From the NCBI GenBank assembly GCA_049792815.1, contig JBARBG010000115.1:1-7944 (forward strand): DNA of 7,944 bases, in the 5' to 3' direction. Below, piece after piece: positions 1-6,300 of the stretch. Numbering within the stretch: position 1 is the stretch's first letter; each line of letters starts with the position of its first letter. The translations under genes were made by a program, and so were the position numbers. The notes beneath the pieces were generated by a model, which worked only from the letters and a program-made list of their open reading frames with translations, was not told where the DNA came from and did not search any database. The DNA is from DAIDKA01 sp049792815. GTDB taxonomy: Bacteria > Pseudomonadota > Gammaproteobacteria > Steroidobacterales > Steroidobacteraceae.

Positions 1-240
1 TTCGGGCAATTCCTTGCGGATTGAGGCGCGCGTCGGGCGGTTCACGCCCATCTCGACGCCGACCGAGCTCAGCACGATGGGAATCTTGAAGGCCTTTGCC
101 GCTCGGATCAGGAACCTGACATTCAGCTCGACCTCCTCCGCGGTTGTCTCGGACTTCAGGTTCGCAAACATCTCCTCCTGGTAGTCGATCAGGACCAGGG
201 CGGCCTCTTCCGAGGTCCATACACCGTTGGTGTTGCTCAT
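1..240 (-). CDS. Isochorismatase-family (YcaC-like) cysteine hydrolase, N-terminal part
   Basis: The minus strand from the ATG at 240 reads open to the window edge (80 codons), so only the N-terminus is present. The protein has the isochorismatase-fold opening: a beta strand ending in the catalytic Asp (ALVLIDYQEEMF, D19), a helix, then a second strand (FKIPIVLSSVGVEMGVN). The family Lys and nucleophilic Cys would lie beyond the edge. The candidate ribosome site GGAG lies 9 nt before the ATG. Such proteins are cytosolic hydrolases of amide or ester-like small molecules; the substrate cannot be told from this fragment. The gene is divergent from the LysR gene at 381, an arrangement typical of a LysR regulator and its target. 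The family call is firm; the exact function is unknown. Confidence 0.85.
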   Translation of the reverse strand, partial: MSNTNGVWTSEEAALVLIDYQEEMFANLKSETTAEEVELNVRFLIRAAKAFKIPIVLSSVGVEMGVNRPTRASIRKELPE

Positions 241-345
241 GGGTCGGTTCTCCGGTTTTGCCGAGCGGAACAGCGCCTTGCGCTATTTGGGCTTCGACGG
301 ATGCGAGAGTGCCGTTCCAGATCACGATGTGGTAGCCTCGTAAAA

Positions 346-360
346 CGACACGCAGTGTCG
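346..360. promoter_or_regulatory. Inverted repeat in the hydrolase/lysR divergent promoter region
   Basis: CGACACGCAGTGTCG is a perfect palindrome with 6-bp arms and a 3-nt centre, 20 nt before the lysR ATG and about 105 nt before the hydrolase ATG. LysR regulators typically bind dyads in the shared divergent promoter and repress themselves. No convincing -35/-10 pair could be fixed for either direction, so the operator role is inferred. Confidence 0.5.
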
Positions 361-380
361 CGAAAAGTGGAACACTGGTA

Positions 381-1244
381 ATGGACCTGGAAGAACTGCA
401 GACCTTTGTGGAAGTTGCCGACGCCGGGGGTGTTTCGCCGGCCGCGCGTCGCCTTGGGGTGTCCAAGTCCATCGTCAGCCGACGACTGTTCCGGCTGGAA
501 GCAGCACTGGGTGTGCAATTACTGGCGCGGACCACCCGGGGTGCCGCCCTCACCGAGGCTGGGGCTACCTTTCGCGATCATGCGGCGCGGGTCTGCGCCG
601 AGATCGACACGGCGCGCGAGGCGATCCTGCCGACGGGGGACTTGCGCGGCCAGCTGCGCGTTGCGACCCCACTATCCTTCGGCACGACCCATCTGGCGCC
701 GGTGCTGGCGCAGCTCGCGCGCCGAAATCCGCTCCTCCATGTGCTCGTCTCTTACAGCGATCGCTTCGTCGACATCGTCGGAGAAGGCTTTGACTGTGCC
801 ATACGTGTGGGGTACCTGGGGGACTCGAACCTGATCGCGCGCCGCATCGGCCCGATCAGTGGGCGGCTCGTCGCGAGTCCCGAATACATCAAAGAACATG
901 GGGCTCCCAAGAACCCGGACGAACTTCTCAAGCATCAGGCGCTGATGCAGGGGACAGAGACTTGGCACCTCCTGGATGCAGGCAAGCCGATCGCCGTCCA
1001 TCCGCAAGGTCGCTTCAAGGCGGATAACGGGACGGCTCTTGCCGCAGCAGCCGTAGCCGGGCTCGGGATCGCCGCGCTACCGGATTTCTTGATTGAAGCA
1101 GCTCTGGCGTCTGGAGCATTGGTTCCGGTGATGAGCCGCTATCCACTCCCTGACGCTGGGATCTTTGTTGTGCGACCACCAGGGCGACATCCGGCGCGAA
1201 AGGTCCGGGTGCTCACTGAATTGCTGATCGAACACTTCGGATGA
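381..1244 (+). CDS. LysR-family transcriptional regulator
   Basis: This 287-residue protein is a normal full-length LysR regulator. Residues 1-60 form the winged helix-turn-helix (DLEELQTFVEVADAGGVS, then AARRLGVSKSIVSRRLFRLE and LGVQLLARTTRGAALTEAG). A linker helix follows at about 60-85. From about residue 90 there is a periplasmic-binding-like effector domain (LRVATPLSFGTTHLAPVLA, and AVAGLGIAALPDFLIEAAL near the C-terminus). The ATG at 381 puts the HTH right at the N-terminus, as expected, but has only a weak ribosome site. It is divergent from the isochorismatase-like hydrolase, with a perfect inverted repeat between them, so the hydrolase is the likely target. The effector is unknown. 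No link to the TetR genes downstream is visible beyond proximity. Confidence 0.93.
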   Translation: MDLEELQTFVEVADAGGVSPAARRLGVSKSIVSRRLFRLEAALGVQLLARTTRGAALTEAGATFRDHAARVCAEIDTAREAILPTGDLRGQLRVATPLSFGTTHLAPVLAQLARRNPLLHVLVSYSDRFVDIVGEGFDCAIRVGYLGDSNLIARRIGPISGRLVASPEYIKEHGAPKNPDELLKHQALMQGTETWHLLDAGKPIAVHPQGRFKADNGTALAAAAVAGLGIAALPDFLIEAALASGALVPVMSRYPLPDAGIFVVRPPGRHPARKVRVLTELLIEHFG

Positions 1245-1359
1245 GACACCACATCCTGGCTGATGCATGGCAGTTCGCATCGTTGTCGGGTGACGCGAAC
1301 ATCTGCGGGCCGCCAATCGCCTTGTAGGACATGGAGAAACCGAATGAAAATCGGTGCAC

Positions 1360-1387
1360 TTGTTCTAGACGACCGGTCATCTATAGT
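1360..1387 (+). promoter_or_regulatory. tetR promoter (-35 TTGTTC, -10 TATAGT)
   Basis: TTGTTC (1360-1365) and TATAGT (1382-1387) are separated by 16 nt, a good sigma-70 pair. The predicted transcript starts about 25-30 nt before the tetR ATG at 1421. The spacer is filled by the palindrome at 1366-1383, so binding there would block RNA polymerase. Confidence 0.7.
1366..1383. promoter_or_regulatory. TetR operator O1 (autoregulatory)
   Basis: TAGACGACCGGTCATCTA is an 18-bp palindrome with 8 of 9 pairs matched; only C1370/A1379 fails. It lies between the -35 and -10 of tetR and overlaps the first two bases of the -10. A related site occurs at 3355-3372 (13 of 18 bases identical), before the exporter and SnoaL genes. 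TetR-family proteins commonly bind such dyads. Confidence 0.72.
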
Positions 1388-1420
1388 GTCGTCCTCACTG
1401 CAAACTCTTGAGGTCGGCGC

Positions 1421-2053
1421 ATGGTCTCGCCCGTCCGTGACCAAATCGTCAATGCCGCGTTGGATCGGTTTCACGCTTTGGGATATAGCGCCTGCGGCGT
1501 GCAGGACATTGTTGATAAAGCCGGCGTCCCCAAGGGCTCCTTCTACAACTATTTCAAGGCCAAGGAACTCCTGGCGCTCGAAGTCGTGGACTTGTATGCC
1601 AAGGGCTCCAAGCGGGAGATGCTGTCCGATGTCCGCGTGGCCCCGGTTGAGCGCCTAAGGAGGCATTTCGAGTTTCTGGCCTCGCGTTATGCAGGCTTTG
1701 GCTACGACAAAGGCTGCTTACTCGGAAATCTGGCCGCGGAGGCATCGGATGGCATGCCCCTGCTTCGAAAGGCGCTGGGCGAGTCGCTTGCCCGGTGGAC
1801 GGCAGCCGTGGCGGGCGTAATTAAGGAAGGCCAGGGAACTGGCGTCATCGCGCCTGAAATTCACGCAGAAGAACTGGCGCGCTTTCTGGTTAACAGCTGG
1901 GAGGGAGCCGTCGTGCGCATGAAAATCGTCAACAGTCGGCAGCCACTGGACGATTTCTTGGCAATCGCCTTTCCAATGCTGGGCGCCCTCAAGCAGAAGC
2001 CTCGCAGTAAGACCGTCAAGCGCAAAACCCCTGTCAAAGGTCGCAAGCCCTAG
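1421..2053 (+). CDS. TetR/AcrR-family transcriptional repressor
   Basis: The protein has 210 residues, usual for the family. Residues 1-55 form the TetR DNA-binding domain: RDQIVNAALDRFHALGYSAC, then the HTH VQDIVDKAGVPKGSFYNYF and KAKELLALEVVD. The C-terminal ligand and dimer domain includes GCLLGNLAAEASD at about 110-122, typical of the subgroup that controls detoxification genes. The last 20 residues are Lys/Arg-rich (QKPRSKTVKRKTPVKGRKP), which is unusual and may add non-specific DNA binding. The ATG at 1421 is preceded by GAGG with 7-nt spacing. The promoter contains a palindrome also found before the MFS exporter, so this protein probably represses itself, the exporter and the SnoaL/hydrolase genes. 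The ligand is unknown. Confidence 0.93.
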   Translation: MVSPVRDQIVNAALDRFHALGYSACGVQDIVDKAGVPKGSFYNYFKAKELLALEVVDLYAKGSKREMLSDVRVAPVERLRRHFEFLASRYAGFGYDKGCLLGNLAAEASDGMPLLRKALGESLARWTAAVAGVIKEGQGTGVIAPEIHAEELARFLVNSWEGAVVRMKIVNSRQPLDDFLAIAFPMLGALKQKPRSKTVKRKTPVKGRKP

Positions 2054-2081
2054 TCGTCGGCGGCCAAGCGTCTTTCCCTGT

Positions 2082-3275
2082 TTATCGGGCTACGTCGACT
2101 CTATTCACCGTTGTTTGTGCGCGCCCTAAAAGAAGCAAAATGAGCGCGGCGGTCTCACAGGCGGCTCCCGTCCAACCAAGATTCGGTATCGATCCGTCAG
2201 CCACCACCACAGAGCCAAGGGCAGCGCCGGCAGAGAATCCGACGAACATGAACGAGGCATTAAGAGACAGGATAATCGGGGCGACCCTCGGGCCGGCTAT
2301 GCCGATCAATCGGGCCTGTTGGGCTGGAAAAAATGCCCACGCCGCGATGCCCCAGATGACGACACAGCATAGGACCGGGGCAACCGCGGCAGCCTGGGAC
2401 AGCACGTGCGCGCAGATTGAAATCACCATGAATGCGCTTGCCAAAGCGATCAACGCCGGTATGAGTACCGCGCGGGGTCCCGACCGATCATGGCGGTGAC
2501 CGCCTAGGGCAAGCCCCCCAGCCGCACACATCCCCCACAGGAACAGGACCGCGCTCAGCCGCCCTCCTCTAATCCCGGTCACAGCGTCCAGCAGAGGGGC
2601 GATGTACGTGTAGACGGTATAAGCACCCGTCGCCCATAGCGTAGTGATCAGTAGCGCGGGAAGAACCCCAGGCGTGCGCACAACCGCAATTCGCTCCCGC
2701 AGTCCCACCACGTGCGTTACCACCCCAACGCGACGATGCAGCCCAAATTTGAGCCCCAAAGCTGCAATCGCCGCCATGAGCCCAACAGTTGCAAATGTGG
2801 CTCGCCAGCCAAGGTGATCACCGATGCTCGCCCCGAGGGGCACACCAAAGGCGATCGCCATCGTCGTCCCGCCATTTACAATCGCGAGTGCCCGGCCGCG
2901 CCGTTCCGGCGCAACCAAGGATCCTGCCAATGCGTTGGCGTTGGGCACATAGAGTCCGGCCGCAAAGGCCAGCAGGACGCGCGCACCCATAAGCCACCAG
3001 TAGTTCTTTGCCGACCAGGCCACCATGTTCGCAATCGCGAAAGCGGCCATGGCCAGTATCAGCAATCGGCGCCGATCGTAATTGCCAGTGAGCGCCGTGA
3101 GAACTGGGGAACTTACTGCATAGGCGAGCGCAAAGGCTGTCACCAGGAGGCCGGCCGAACTCACGCCCACCTTAAGATCCGCGGCCATCGAGGGGATCAG
3201 GGGAGCGATCATGAACCCCTCGGTGCCAATGGCGAAAGTTCCGAGGGCGAGCCAGTAAATGGGGGCTGTGTTCAC
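2082..3275 (-). CDS. MFS (DHA1/AraJ-type) efflux transporter
   Basis: This inner-membrane transporter has about 12 hydrophobic segments and is probably a proton-coupled exporter of a small molecule. With the GTG at 3275 it has 397 residues. The first membrane segment starts almost at once (APIYWLALGTFAIGTEGFMI), and the loop 2-3 motif-A variant TGNYDRRRLLI (D67, R68-R70) is the form seen in DHA1 drug and sugar efflux proteins. A longer frame begins at the GTG at 3347 (421 residues), but its extra 24 residues are polar. That codon also lies only 5 nt past the predicted minus-strand -10, so it would sit at or before the transcript start. GGGGAAGG lies just before the 3275 GTG. The gene converges with tetR (28 nt apart) and is divergent from the SnoaL gene across a TetR-type operator. 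The substrate is unknown. Confidence 0.88.
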   Translation of the reverse strand: MNTAPIYWLALGTFAIGTEGFMIAPLIPSMAADLKVGVSSAGLLVTAFALAYAVSSPVLTALTGNYDRRRLLILAMAAFAIANMVAWSAKNYWWLMGARVLLAFAAGLYVPNANALAGSLVAPERRGRALAIVNGGTTMAIAFGVPLGASIGDHLGWRATFATVGLMAAIAALGLKFGLHRRVGVVTHVVGLRERIAVVRTPGVLPALLITTLWATGAYTVYTYIAPLLDAVTGIRGGRLSAVLFLWGMCAAGGLALGGHRHDRSGPRAVLIPALIALASAFMVISICAHVLSQAAAVAPVLCCVVIWGIAAWAFFPAQQARLIGIAGPRVAPIILSLNASFMFVGFSAGAALGSVVVADGSIPNLGWTGAACETAALILLLLGRAQTTVNRVDVAR

Positions 3276-3351
3276 GAGCCTTCCCCGGAACCCTTCGCCG
3301 TTTCTTTCTGCTTCGACAAGTTGTTCACAAGCGTTCGAGTTCGCCACGGGG

Positions 3352-3381
3352 TATAATACGACCAGTCGTCTTGTACGGCAA
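3352..3381. promoter_or_regulatory. Divergent promoter region of the exporter and SnoaL genes
   Basis: On the minus strand, TTGCCG (3381-3376) and TATTAT (3358-3353) lie 17 nt apart, a good promoter for the exporter. On the plus strand the same AT-rich stretch reads TATAAT (3352-3357), a perfect -10 facing the SnoaL gene. No good plus-strand -35 lies at 16-18 nt, so that direction may be weak or need help. The two -10 boxes overlap almost completely, so polymerase could serve only one direction at a time. Confidence 0.6.
3355..3372. promoter_or_regulatory. TetR operator O2 (exporter/SnoaL control)
   Basis: AATACGACCAGTCGTCTT has 7 of 9 palindromic pairs and shares 13 of 18 bases with the site in the tetR promoter; the common core is ACGACC-GTC-TCT. 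It lies inside the minus-strand -35/-10 spacer and over the expected plus-strand start, so a single bound TetR dimer could block both promoters. Confidence 0.68.
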
Positions 3382-3445
3382 TAGGATCAGCCCAGAGACC
3401 GCCGCCTCGAATTCGTTCGCGAATCAGTCAATCAAGGAGAAGCCA

Positions 3446-4291
3446 GTGGGCACGACCTCAGCTGAAGAAACCAAGGCACTCGTTCTGAAGGCCTTCGACA
3501 CGCTTTTCAACAAGCGGGATTACACAAAGGCAGCCGAGTTTTGGTCCGAGAAATATATCCAACACAGTGCGCACATAGCGCCCGGGCGAGACGGCTTGTT
3601 CAATCTTGTTCGGTCCGTGCCCCACACGCTGCGCTATGAGAATTCTCGAATTCTGGCGGCGGGCGACTATGTGATGCTGCATGGGCGTTTCAGCGGCCAC
3701 GGGCGCCCGAGGTCATGGATCGCGGCCGACATTGTGCGGATGGAGGACGGGAAGCTGGCTGAGCATTGGGATGTCTTGCAGGACGAGGCGACTGCTGCAG
3801 AATCGAGAAGTGGTCTGCCGATGTTTGGCGTCTCCTTTGCCGAACCGGACCGTGAGGCCACTGCGGACGCTGCGCCACTGACAGTCGAGGAAGCGCGCAA
3901 GATCGTGGCGCCGCTCTACGAGGCCCTCAATCAACCCGCCAAGAAGGACGTTGCTGCCTTGCTGGCGCAGGCTGCCCACCCCGATTACCACTCGTATCAC
4001 ACCAATGATGAATTTCTCACGCGCGAGCAACTCGTCGCGGTGTTTCAAGGCATGGGCACGACCGTGCCGGATTTGCGCTGGGAAATTAAGGACGTCAAGG
4101 TACTCGGTGATCAGATCGTCGTGCGGGGGCGGGCCACCGGGACGCCGGCACAGGAGTTCTGGGGCGCAAAGCCGACCGGCAAGAGTTTCGATACCATGGC
4201 CATCGACATATTTACCGTGAGAGAGGGCAAGCTCGCGACCGCCTATCACGTTGAGAACTGGATGACACCGCTTCAGCAGATTAAGGGCTGA
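3446..4291 (+). CDS. Tandem SnoaL/NTF2-like protein (two fused ester-cyclase-like domains)
   Basis: With the GTG at 3446 the protein has 281 residues. AAGGAG lies at 3434-3439, 6 nt before it, so this start is preferred over the upstream in-frame TTG at 3371, which lies inside the operator region. There are two NTF2-fold units. The first, about residues 8-115, carries FDTLFNKRDYTKAAEFW, YIQHSAHIAPGRDGL and KLAEHWDVLQ. The second, about 145-278, carries ALAAQ-type helices, HPDYHSYHTNDEF, LTREQLVAVFQGM and FDTMAIDIFTVREGKLATAY. Family members are small cytosolic cyclases, isomerases, hydrolases or binding proteins, usually with one domain of about 130-140 residues, so the fusion is notable. The gene is divergent from the exporter, under the shared TetR-type operator, and followed by a co-directional hydrolase. 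The reaction is unknown. Confidence 0.85.
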   Translation: MGTTSAEETKALVLKAFDTLFNKRDYTKAAEFWSEKYIQHSAHIAPGRDGLFNLVRSVPHTLRYENSRILAAGDYVMLHGRFSGHGRPRSWIAADIVRMEDGKLAEHWDVLQDEATAAESRSGLPMFGVSFAEPDREATADAAPLTVEEARKIVAPLYEALNQPAKKDVAALLAQAAHPDYHSYHTNDEFLTREQLVAVFQGMGTTVPDLRWEIKDVKVLGDQIVVRGRATGTPAQEFWGAKPTGKSFDTMAIDIFTVREGKLATAYHVENWMTPLQQIKG

Positions 4292-4353
4292 GACCTGGAC
4301 GCGACCAAGACTTCGTGGGCGATCGACGCTCCATAGCGCGTGGGAGAGCATCT

Positions 4354-5190
4354 GTGAAAGAGGACCAGTTGCCCAATATCGGGCATGTCACGACCGAGAT
4401 CATCGATGGACTGCGGATCCGACTGTCGAGAAACGGGCTCTCGGACGGAATTCCCATCCTGTTCACCAGTCCTTGGCCGGAGAGTATCTACGCCTTTCAT
4501 CGCGTCCTTCCCTACTTCGTGGAGGCCCACCCTGTTGTTGCAGTGGACCTGCCGGGCTTCGGGCGGTCTGACAGCCGCCCGGAAGTCATGGCCCCGAGGG
4601 CGATGGGCAGCTTTCTGATAAAGGTTGCCGAGCACCTAAATATCCCGCGGCTGCACGCTGTGGGCCCGGATGTTGGCGCTTTGGCGTTCTTGTTCGCGGC
4701 TGCGGATCGACCCGAACTGTTCGAGAGCCTGGCGGTGGGCGGCGCCGCGACGCGTGTGGACCTCGCTGCCGGCGTGCTTCGGGAAGTGATTGCGTCACCG
4801 CAGGGTGCCTTCGCCGCCATCAACGGTTCGGACGCAGTCCAAGACTATCTAAGCCAGGCGGCGAAAATCACACCCAGTGCCATTGTTGATGATTTCCGCG
4901 CCGCCTCGGCCGGGCAGCGATTTGAGGACGCTGCACAATTTGTTCGTGCCTACAATGCGGACCTACCACTGCTCGAGCAGCGTCTCGACCAGATTCGAAC
5001 ACCAATTCTGGTCATCGCAGGCAGGAACGATGCGATCGTTCCACCCGCAAACAATCAATTGCTCGCCGATCATTTGCCACGGAGTCGTTTGTCCTTGCTC
5101 AACGCCGGCCATCGGGTCTGGGAGGAGGCGACAGAGGACTATTCAACTCAGATCAGGCACTGGTGTGAAGGCGGATGTCGGGCCCCATGA
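4354..5190 (+). CDS. Alpha/beta hydrolase with Asp nucleophile
   Basis: The GTG at 4354 gives 278 residues and has GGAGAG 5 nt upstream. An in-frame GTG at 4315 would add 13 Arg-rich residues without a ribosome site. The fold is clear: VVAVDLPGFGRSD after strand 4, a nucleophile elbow VGPDVGALAF with Asp (D106) where most esterases have Ser, the acid in VIAGRNDAIVPP (D226) and the base in LLNAGHRVWEEA (H253). A cap lies at about 130-205. An Asp-Asp-His triad is that of epoxide hydrolases and haloalkane dehalogenases. However, the Trp after the nucleophile used for halide binding is Val here, and the HGxP oxyanion motif is replaced by TSPWPES. It is therefore probably a hydrolase of an unidentified substrate. 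It lies 62 nt after the SnoaL gene and is probably co-transcribed and under TetR control. Confidence 0.87.
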   Translation: MKEDQLPNIGHVTTEIIDGLRIRLSRNGLSDGIPILFTSPWPESIYAFHRVLPYFVEAHPVVAVDLPGFGRSDSRPEVMAPRAMGSFLIKVAEHLNIPRLHAVGPDVGALAFLFAAADRPELFESLAVGGAATRVDLAAGVLREVIASPQGAFAAINGSDAVQDYLSQAAKITPSAIVDDFRAASAGQRFEDAAQFVRAYNADLPLLEQRLDQIRTPILVIAGRNDAIVPPANNQLLADHLPRSRLSLLNAGHRVWEEATEDYSTQIRHWCEGGCRAP

Positions 5191-5208
5191 CAATCGTTCC
5201 AAAAGTCG

Positions 5209-5243
5209 GGCCGAGTAGACAATGCTGGTGCCGACACTCGGCC
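5209..5243. other. Inverted repeat after the hydrolase gene
   Basis: GGCCGAGT (5209-5216) pairs perfectly with ACTCGGCC (5236-5243) around a 19-nt loop, 18 nt after the hydrolase stop. It could help end transcription or stabilise the mRNA end, but no T-run follows, so it is not a standard intrinsic terminator. The rest of 5191-5353 shows no gene I can support. Confidence 0.35.
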
Positions 5244-5381
5244 ATGAAGCATCGATAAATCGGCGTCGGCTTCAGCGAGTACGGCATAAATACGGCAAAG
5301 TACTGATCTGAGGGTCGATTTTCGGCCCAGTTGACGCCTTGGAACGATGTATCGCTGGGACAATCTGGGACAGTGAGCCCG

Positions 5382-5426
5382 TTAAGCCGAATGACACCAA
5401 ATGACATCACGTGATGCTAAGTGACT
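5382..5426 (+). other. 10-bp-periodic TGAC motif array, copy 1
   Basis: TGA(C/T) begins at 5392, 5402, 5412 and 5422, exactly one per 10 bp, with a degenerate TTAA in phase at 5382. One motif per helical turn puts all sites on one DNA face. Position beside the tRNA-half core suggests integrase arm-type binding sites; this is inferred. Confidence 0.5.
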
Positions 5427-5481
5427 GTTGCGCTTGACCCTCCCCTCGCATATGGTTGATTTGTAAGGCCCTGACATCCGT

Positions 5482-5526
5482 TTCACACGGCAGGGGTCAC
5501 AGGTTCAAGCCCTGTACCGCCCACCA
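5482..5526 (+). pseudogene. tRNA-Val(CAC) 3' half, copy 1
   Basis: The 45 bases correspond to tRNA positions 32-76: anticodon loop TTCACAC, the 3' anticodon strand GGCAG, a variable region, a perfect T arm (ACAGG, loop TTCAAGC, CCTGT), the acceptor strand ACCGCCC, discriminator A and CCA. The preceding bases (CCTGACATCCGT) do not give the CTGCC needed to pair with GGCAG, and no D arm or 5' acceptor strand is present. It is therefore a tRNA fragment, as used as an attachment core, and not a working tRNA. Confidence 0.85.
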
Positions 5527-5563
5527 ATTCAATAGCTTACGGTTAGAGTTGCGAGCACTTTGC

Positions 5564-5608
5564 TTCAAGGGTCGTCGCGCCCTTGCTACAATGTGCTACA
5601 AGTGCTAC
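5564..5608 (+). promoter_or_regulatory. phd-vapC promoter and TGCTAC operator repeats
   Basis: TTCAAG (5564-5569) and TACAAT (5587-5592), with a 17-nt spacer, form a plausible promoter. Three direct TGCTAC repeats (5584-5589, 5594-5599, 5603-5608), spaced 10 and 9 bp, cover the -10 and the start region. Antitoxins of this type repress their own operon, so these repeats are a good operator candidate. Confidence 0.55.
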
Positions 5609-5618
5609 GGTCGTTGCC

Positions 5619-5870
5619 ATGAAGAGCAGAGTGATCACGCAGCGGGAGCTTCGCAATCAGTCCGCAGCCGTGCTTCGCGAGGTGGAAGCGGGCCGAACGA
5701 TCGTCGTGACACGCAACGGTACGCCCGTCGGGGAATTGCGGCCCATCCGCCGGCACCGCTTTGTGGCTCGCGCCGCCATTGCTGACGCAGCAGCTCGCGC
5801 ACCTCGGATTGATGCTGGTCGCTTTCGCGCAGATCTTGATGCAGTGATCAATCCGCATGTCGATGACTGA
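5619..5870 (+). CDS. Phd/YefM-family antitoxin
   Basis: The protein has 83 residues from the ATG at 5619. The N-terminal half is the Phd/YefM DNA-binding and dimer domain: MKSRVITQRELRNQSAAVLR, then VEAGRTIVVTRNGTPVGELR. The C-terminal half (about 50-83, AARAPRIDAGRFRADLDAVI) is the toxin-wrapping tail that would neutralise the PIN toxin. An earlier in-frame TTG at 5583 lies in the promoter and is unlikely. No clear ribosome site precedes the ATG. The stop overlaps the start of the following vapC, typical of a coupled toxin-antitoxin operon in which the antitoxin autoregulates. Confidence 0.88.
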   Translation: MKSRVITQRELRNQSAAVLREVEAGRTIVVTRNGTPVGELRPIRRHRFVARAAIADAAARAPRIDAGRFRADLDAVINPHVDD

Positions 5871-6264
5871 ACCGACTCGCGGCGTTCTCGATACTTCAGT
5901 CGTGATCGATCACGACGCAATCGATCCCGGTCTGCTGCCTGACGAATCGGCGATTTCCGCCATAACACTCGCGGAACTCGCTGCTGGTCCTCACGCTACC
6001 GAAAATAAGGACGAACGAGCTCGACGCCAGGATCGATTGCAGTGGGCTACTTCAACGTGGGACCCACTGCCATTCGATGCGGAATCGGCTCGCATGTACG
6101 GCAGGATGTTCGCGGCCGCGCGAGCCGCAGGTCAGTCGAGCCGCACGCGCCTTGCAGACTTGCTCATTGCTTCCACAGCCGCGGCCAACGAACTGCCACT
6201 CTACACGCGCAACCCTTCGGATTTTGATGCGCTGAAGCGCATCGTGACGATCATCAGCATTTAG
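5857..6264 (+). CDS. VapC-type PIN-domain toxin (RNase)
   Basis: The protein has 135 residues, typical for VapC. PIN-domain acidic residues are all visible: D12 in GVLDTSVVID, E40 in ITLAELAAG, D101 in RTRLADLLIAST, and N119/D122 in LYTRNPSDFDAL. They would bind Mg2+ and cleave RNA, with tRNAs the usual VapC target. Translation may start at the ATG at 5857 or at 5863; both overlap the phd stop, and neither has a clear ribosome site, so translational coupling is likely. There is no sign of decay. Pairing a Phd/YefM antitoxin with a VapC toxin is a known combination. Confidence 0.9.
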   Translation: MSMTEPTRGVLDTSVVIDHDAIDPGLLPDESAISAITLAELAAGPHATENKDERARRQDRLQWATSTWDPLPFDAESARMYGRMFAAARAAGQSSRTRLADLLIASTAAANELPLYTRNPSDFDALKRIVTIISI

Positions 6265-6300
6265 AGCGAATCGCCCTCCGAGCGCTGCTCTCGAACGGCA

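Larger units (their letters stand above)
5357..5526 (+). repeat. Composite att-like direct repeat, copy 1
   Basis: This stretch of about 170 bp matches 7720-7890 in the same orientation. Order: two GGGACA hexamers (5357 and 5367), a 10-bp-periodic TGAC array, a moderately diverged stretch, then 65 identical bases (5462-5526) that end in the 3' half of tRNA-Val with its CCA. Divergence outside the final 65 bp, but not inside it, suggests distinct related elements whose core is kept by site-specific recombination. This is the expected structure of the distal junction left when a tyrosine-recombinase element integrates into a tRNA gene. The stretch has stop codons and no supported gene. Confidence 0.75.

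Noticed and set aside
2054..2081. An intrinsic terminator between tetR and the exporter
   Set aside because: No stable hairpin with a T-run is visible in either direction in this short convergent gap.
2712..3356. A 214-codon plus-strand open frame
   Set aside because: It lies wholly antisense to the exporter gene, has no family features and is explained by the GC-rich complementary strand.
3713..4351. A 212-codon minus-strand open frame
   Set aside because: It is antisense to the SnoaL gene, which has a ribosome site and family motifs; the antisense product shows none.
5191..5353. A decayed integrase 3' end before repeat copy 1
   Set aside because: All frames were read by eye and no tyrosine-recombinase motif such as the terminal R-H-Y region was seen; stops occur throughout.
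5382..5426. A CRISPR-like or origin iteron array
   Set aside because: The units are 10 bp with no spacers, and no cas, rep or AT-rich melting region is nearby; position beside a tRNA half fits attachment-site arms better.
5462..5526. A complete tRNA gene, possibly with a UCA-like anticodon
   Set aside because: Closing the loop with CCG/CGG would give a UCA reading, but that leaves only three stem pairs and no D arm or 5' acceptor strand. The bases fit the 3' half of tRNA-Val(CAC) from position 32 onward.
5456..5785. A plus-strand frame reading through the tRNA half
   Set aside because: It translates the att-like repeat and then phd in the wrong frame; no protein features, and the corresponding frame in the other copy has a different context.
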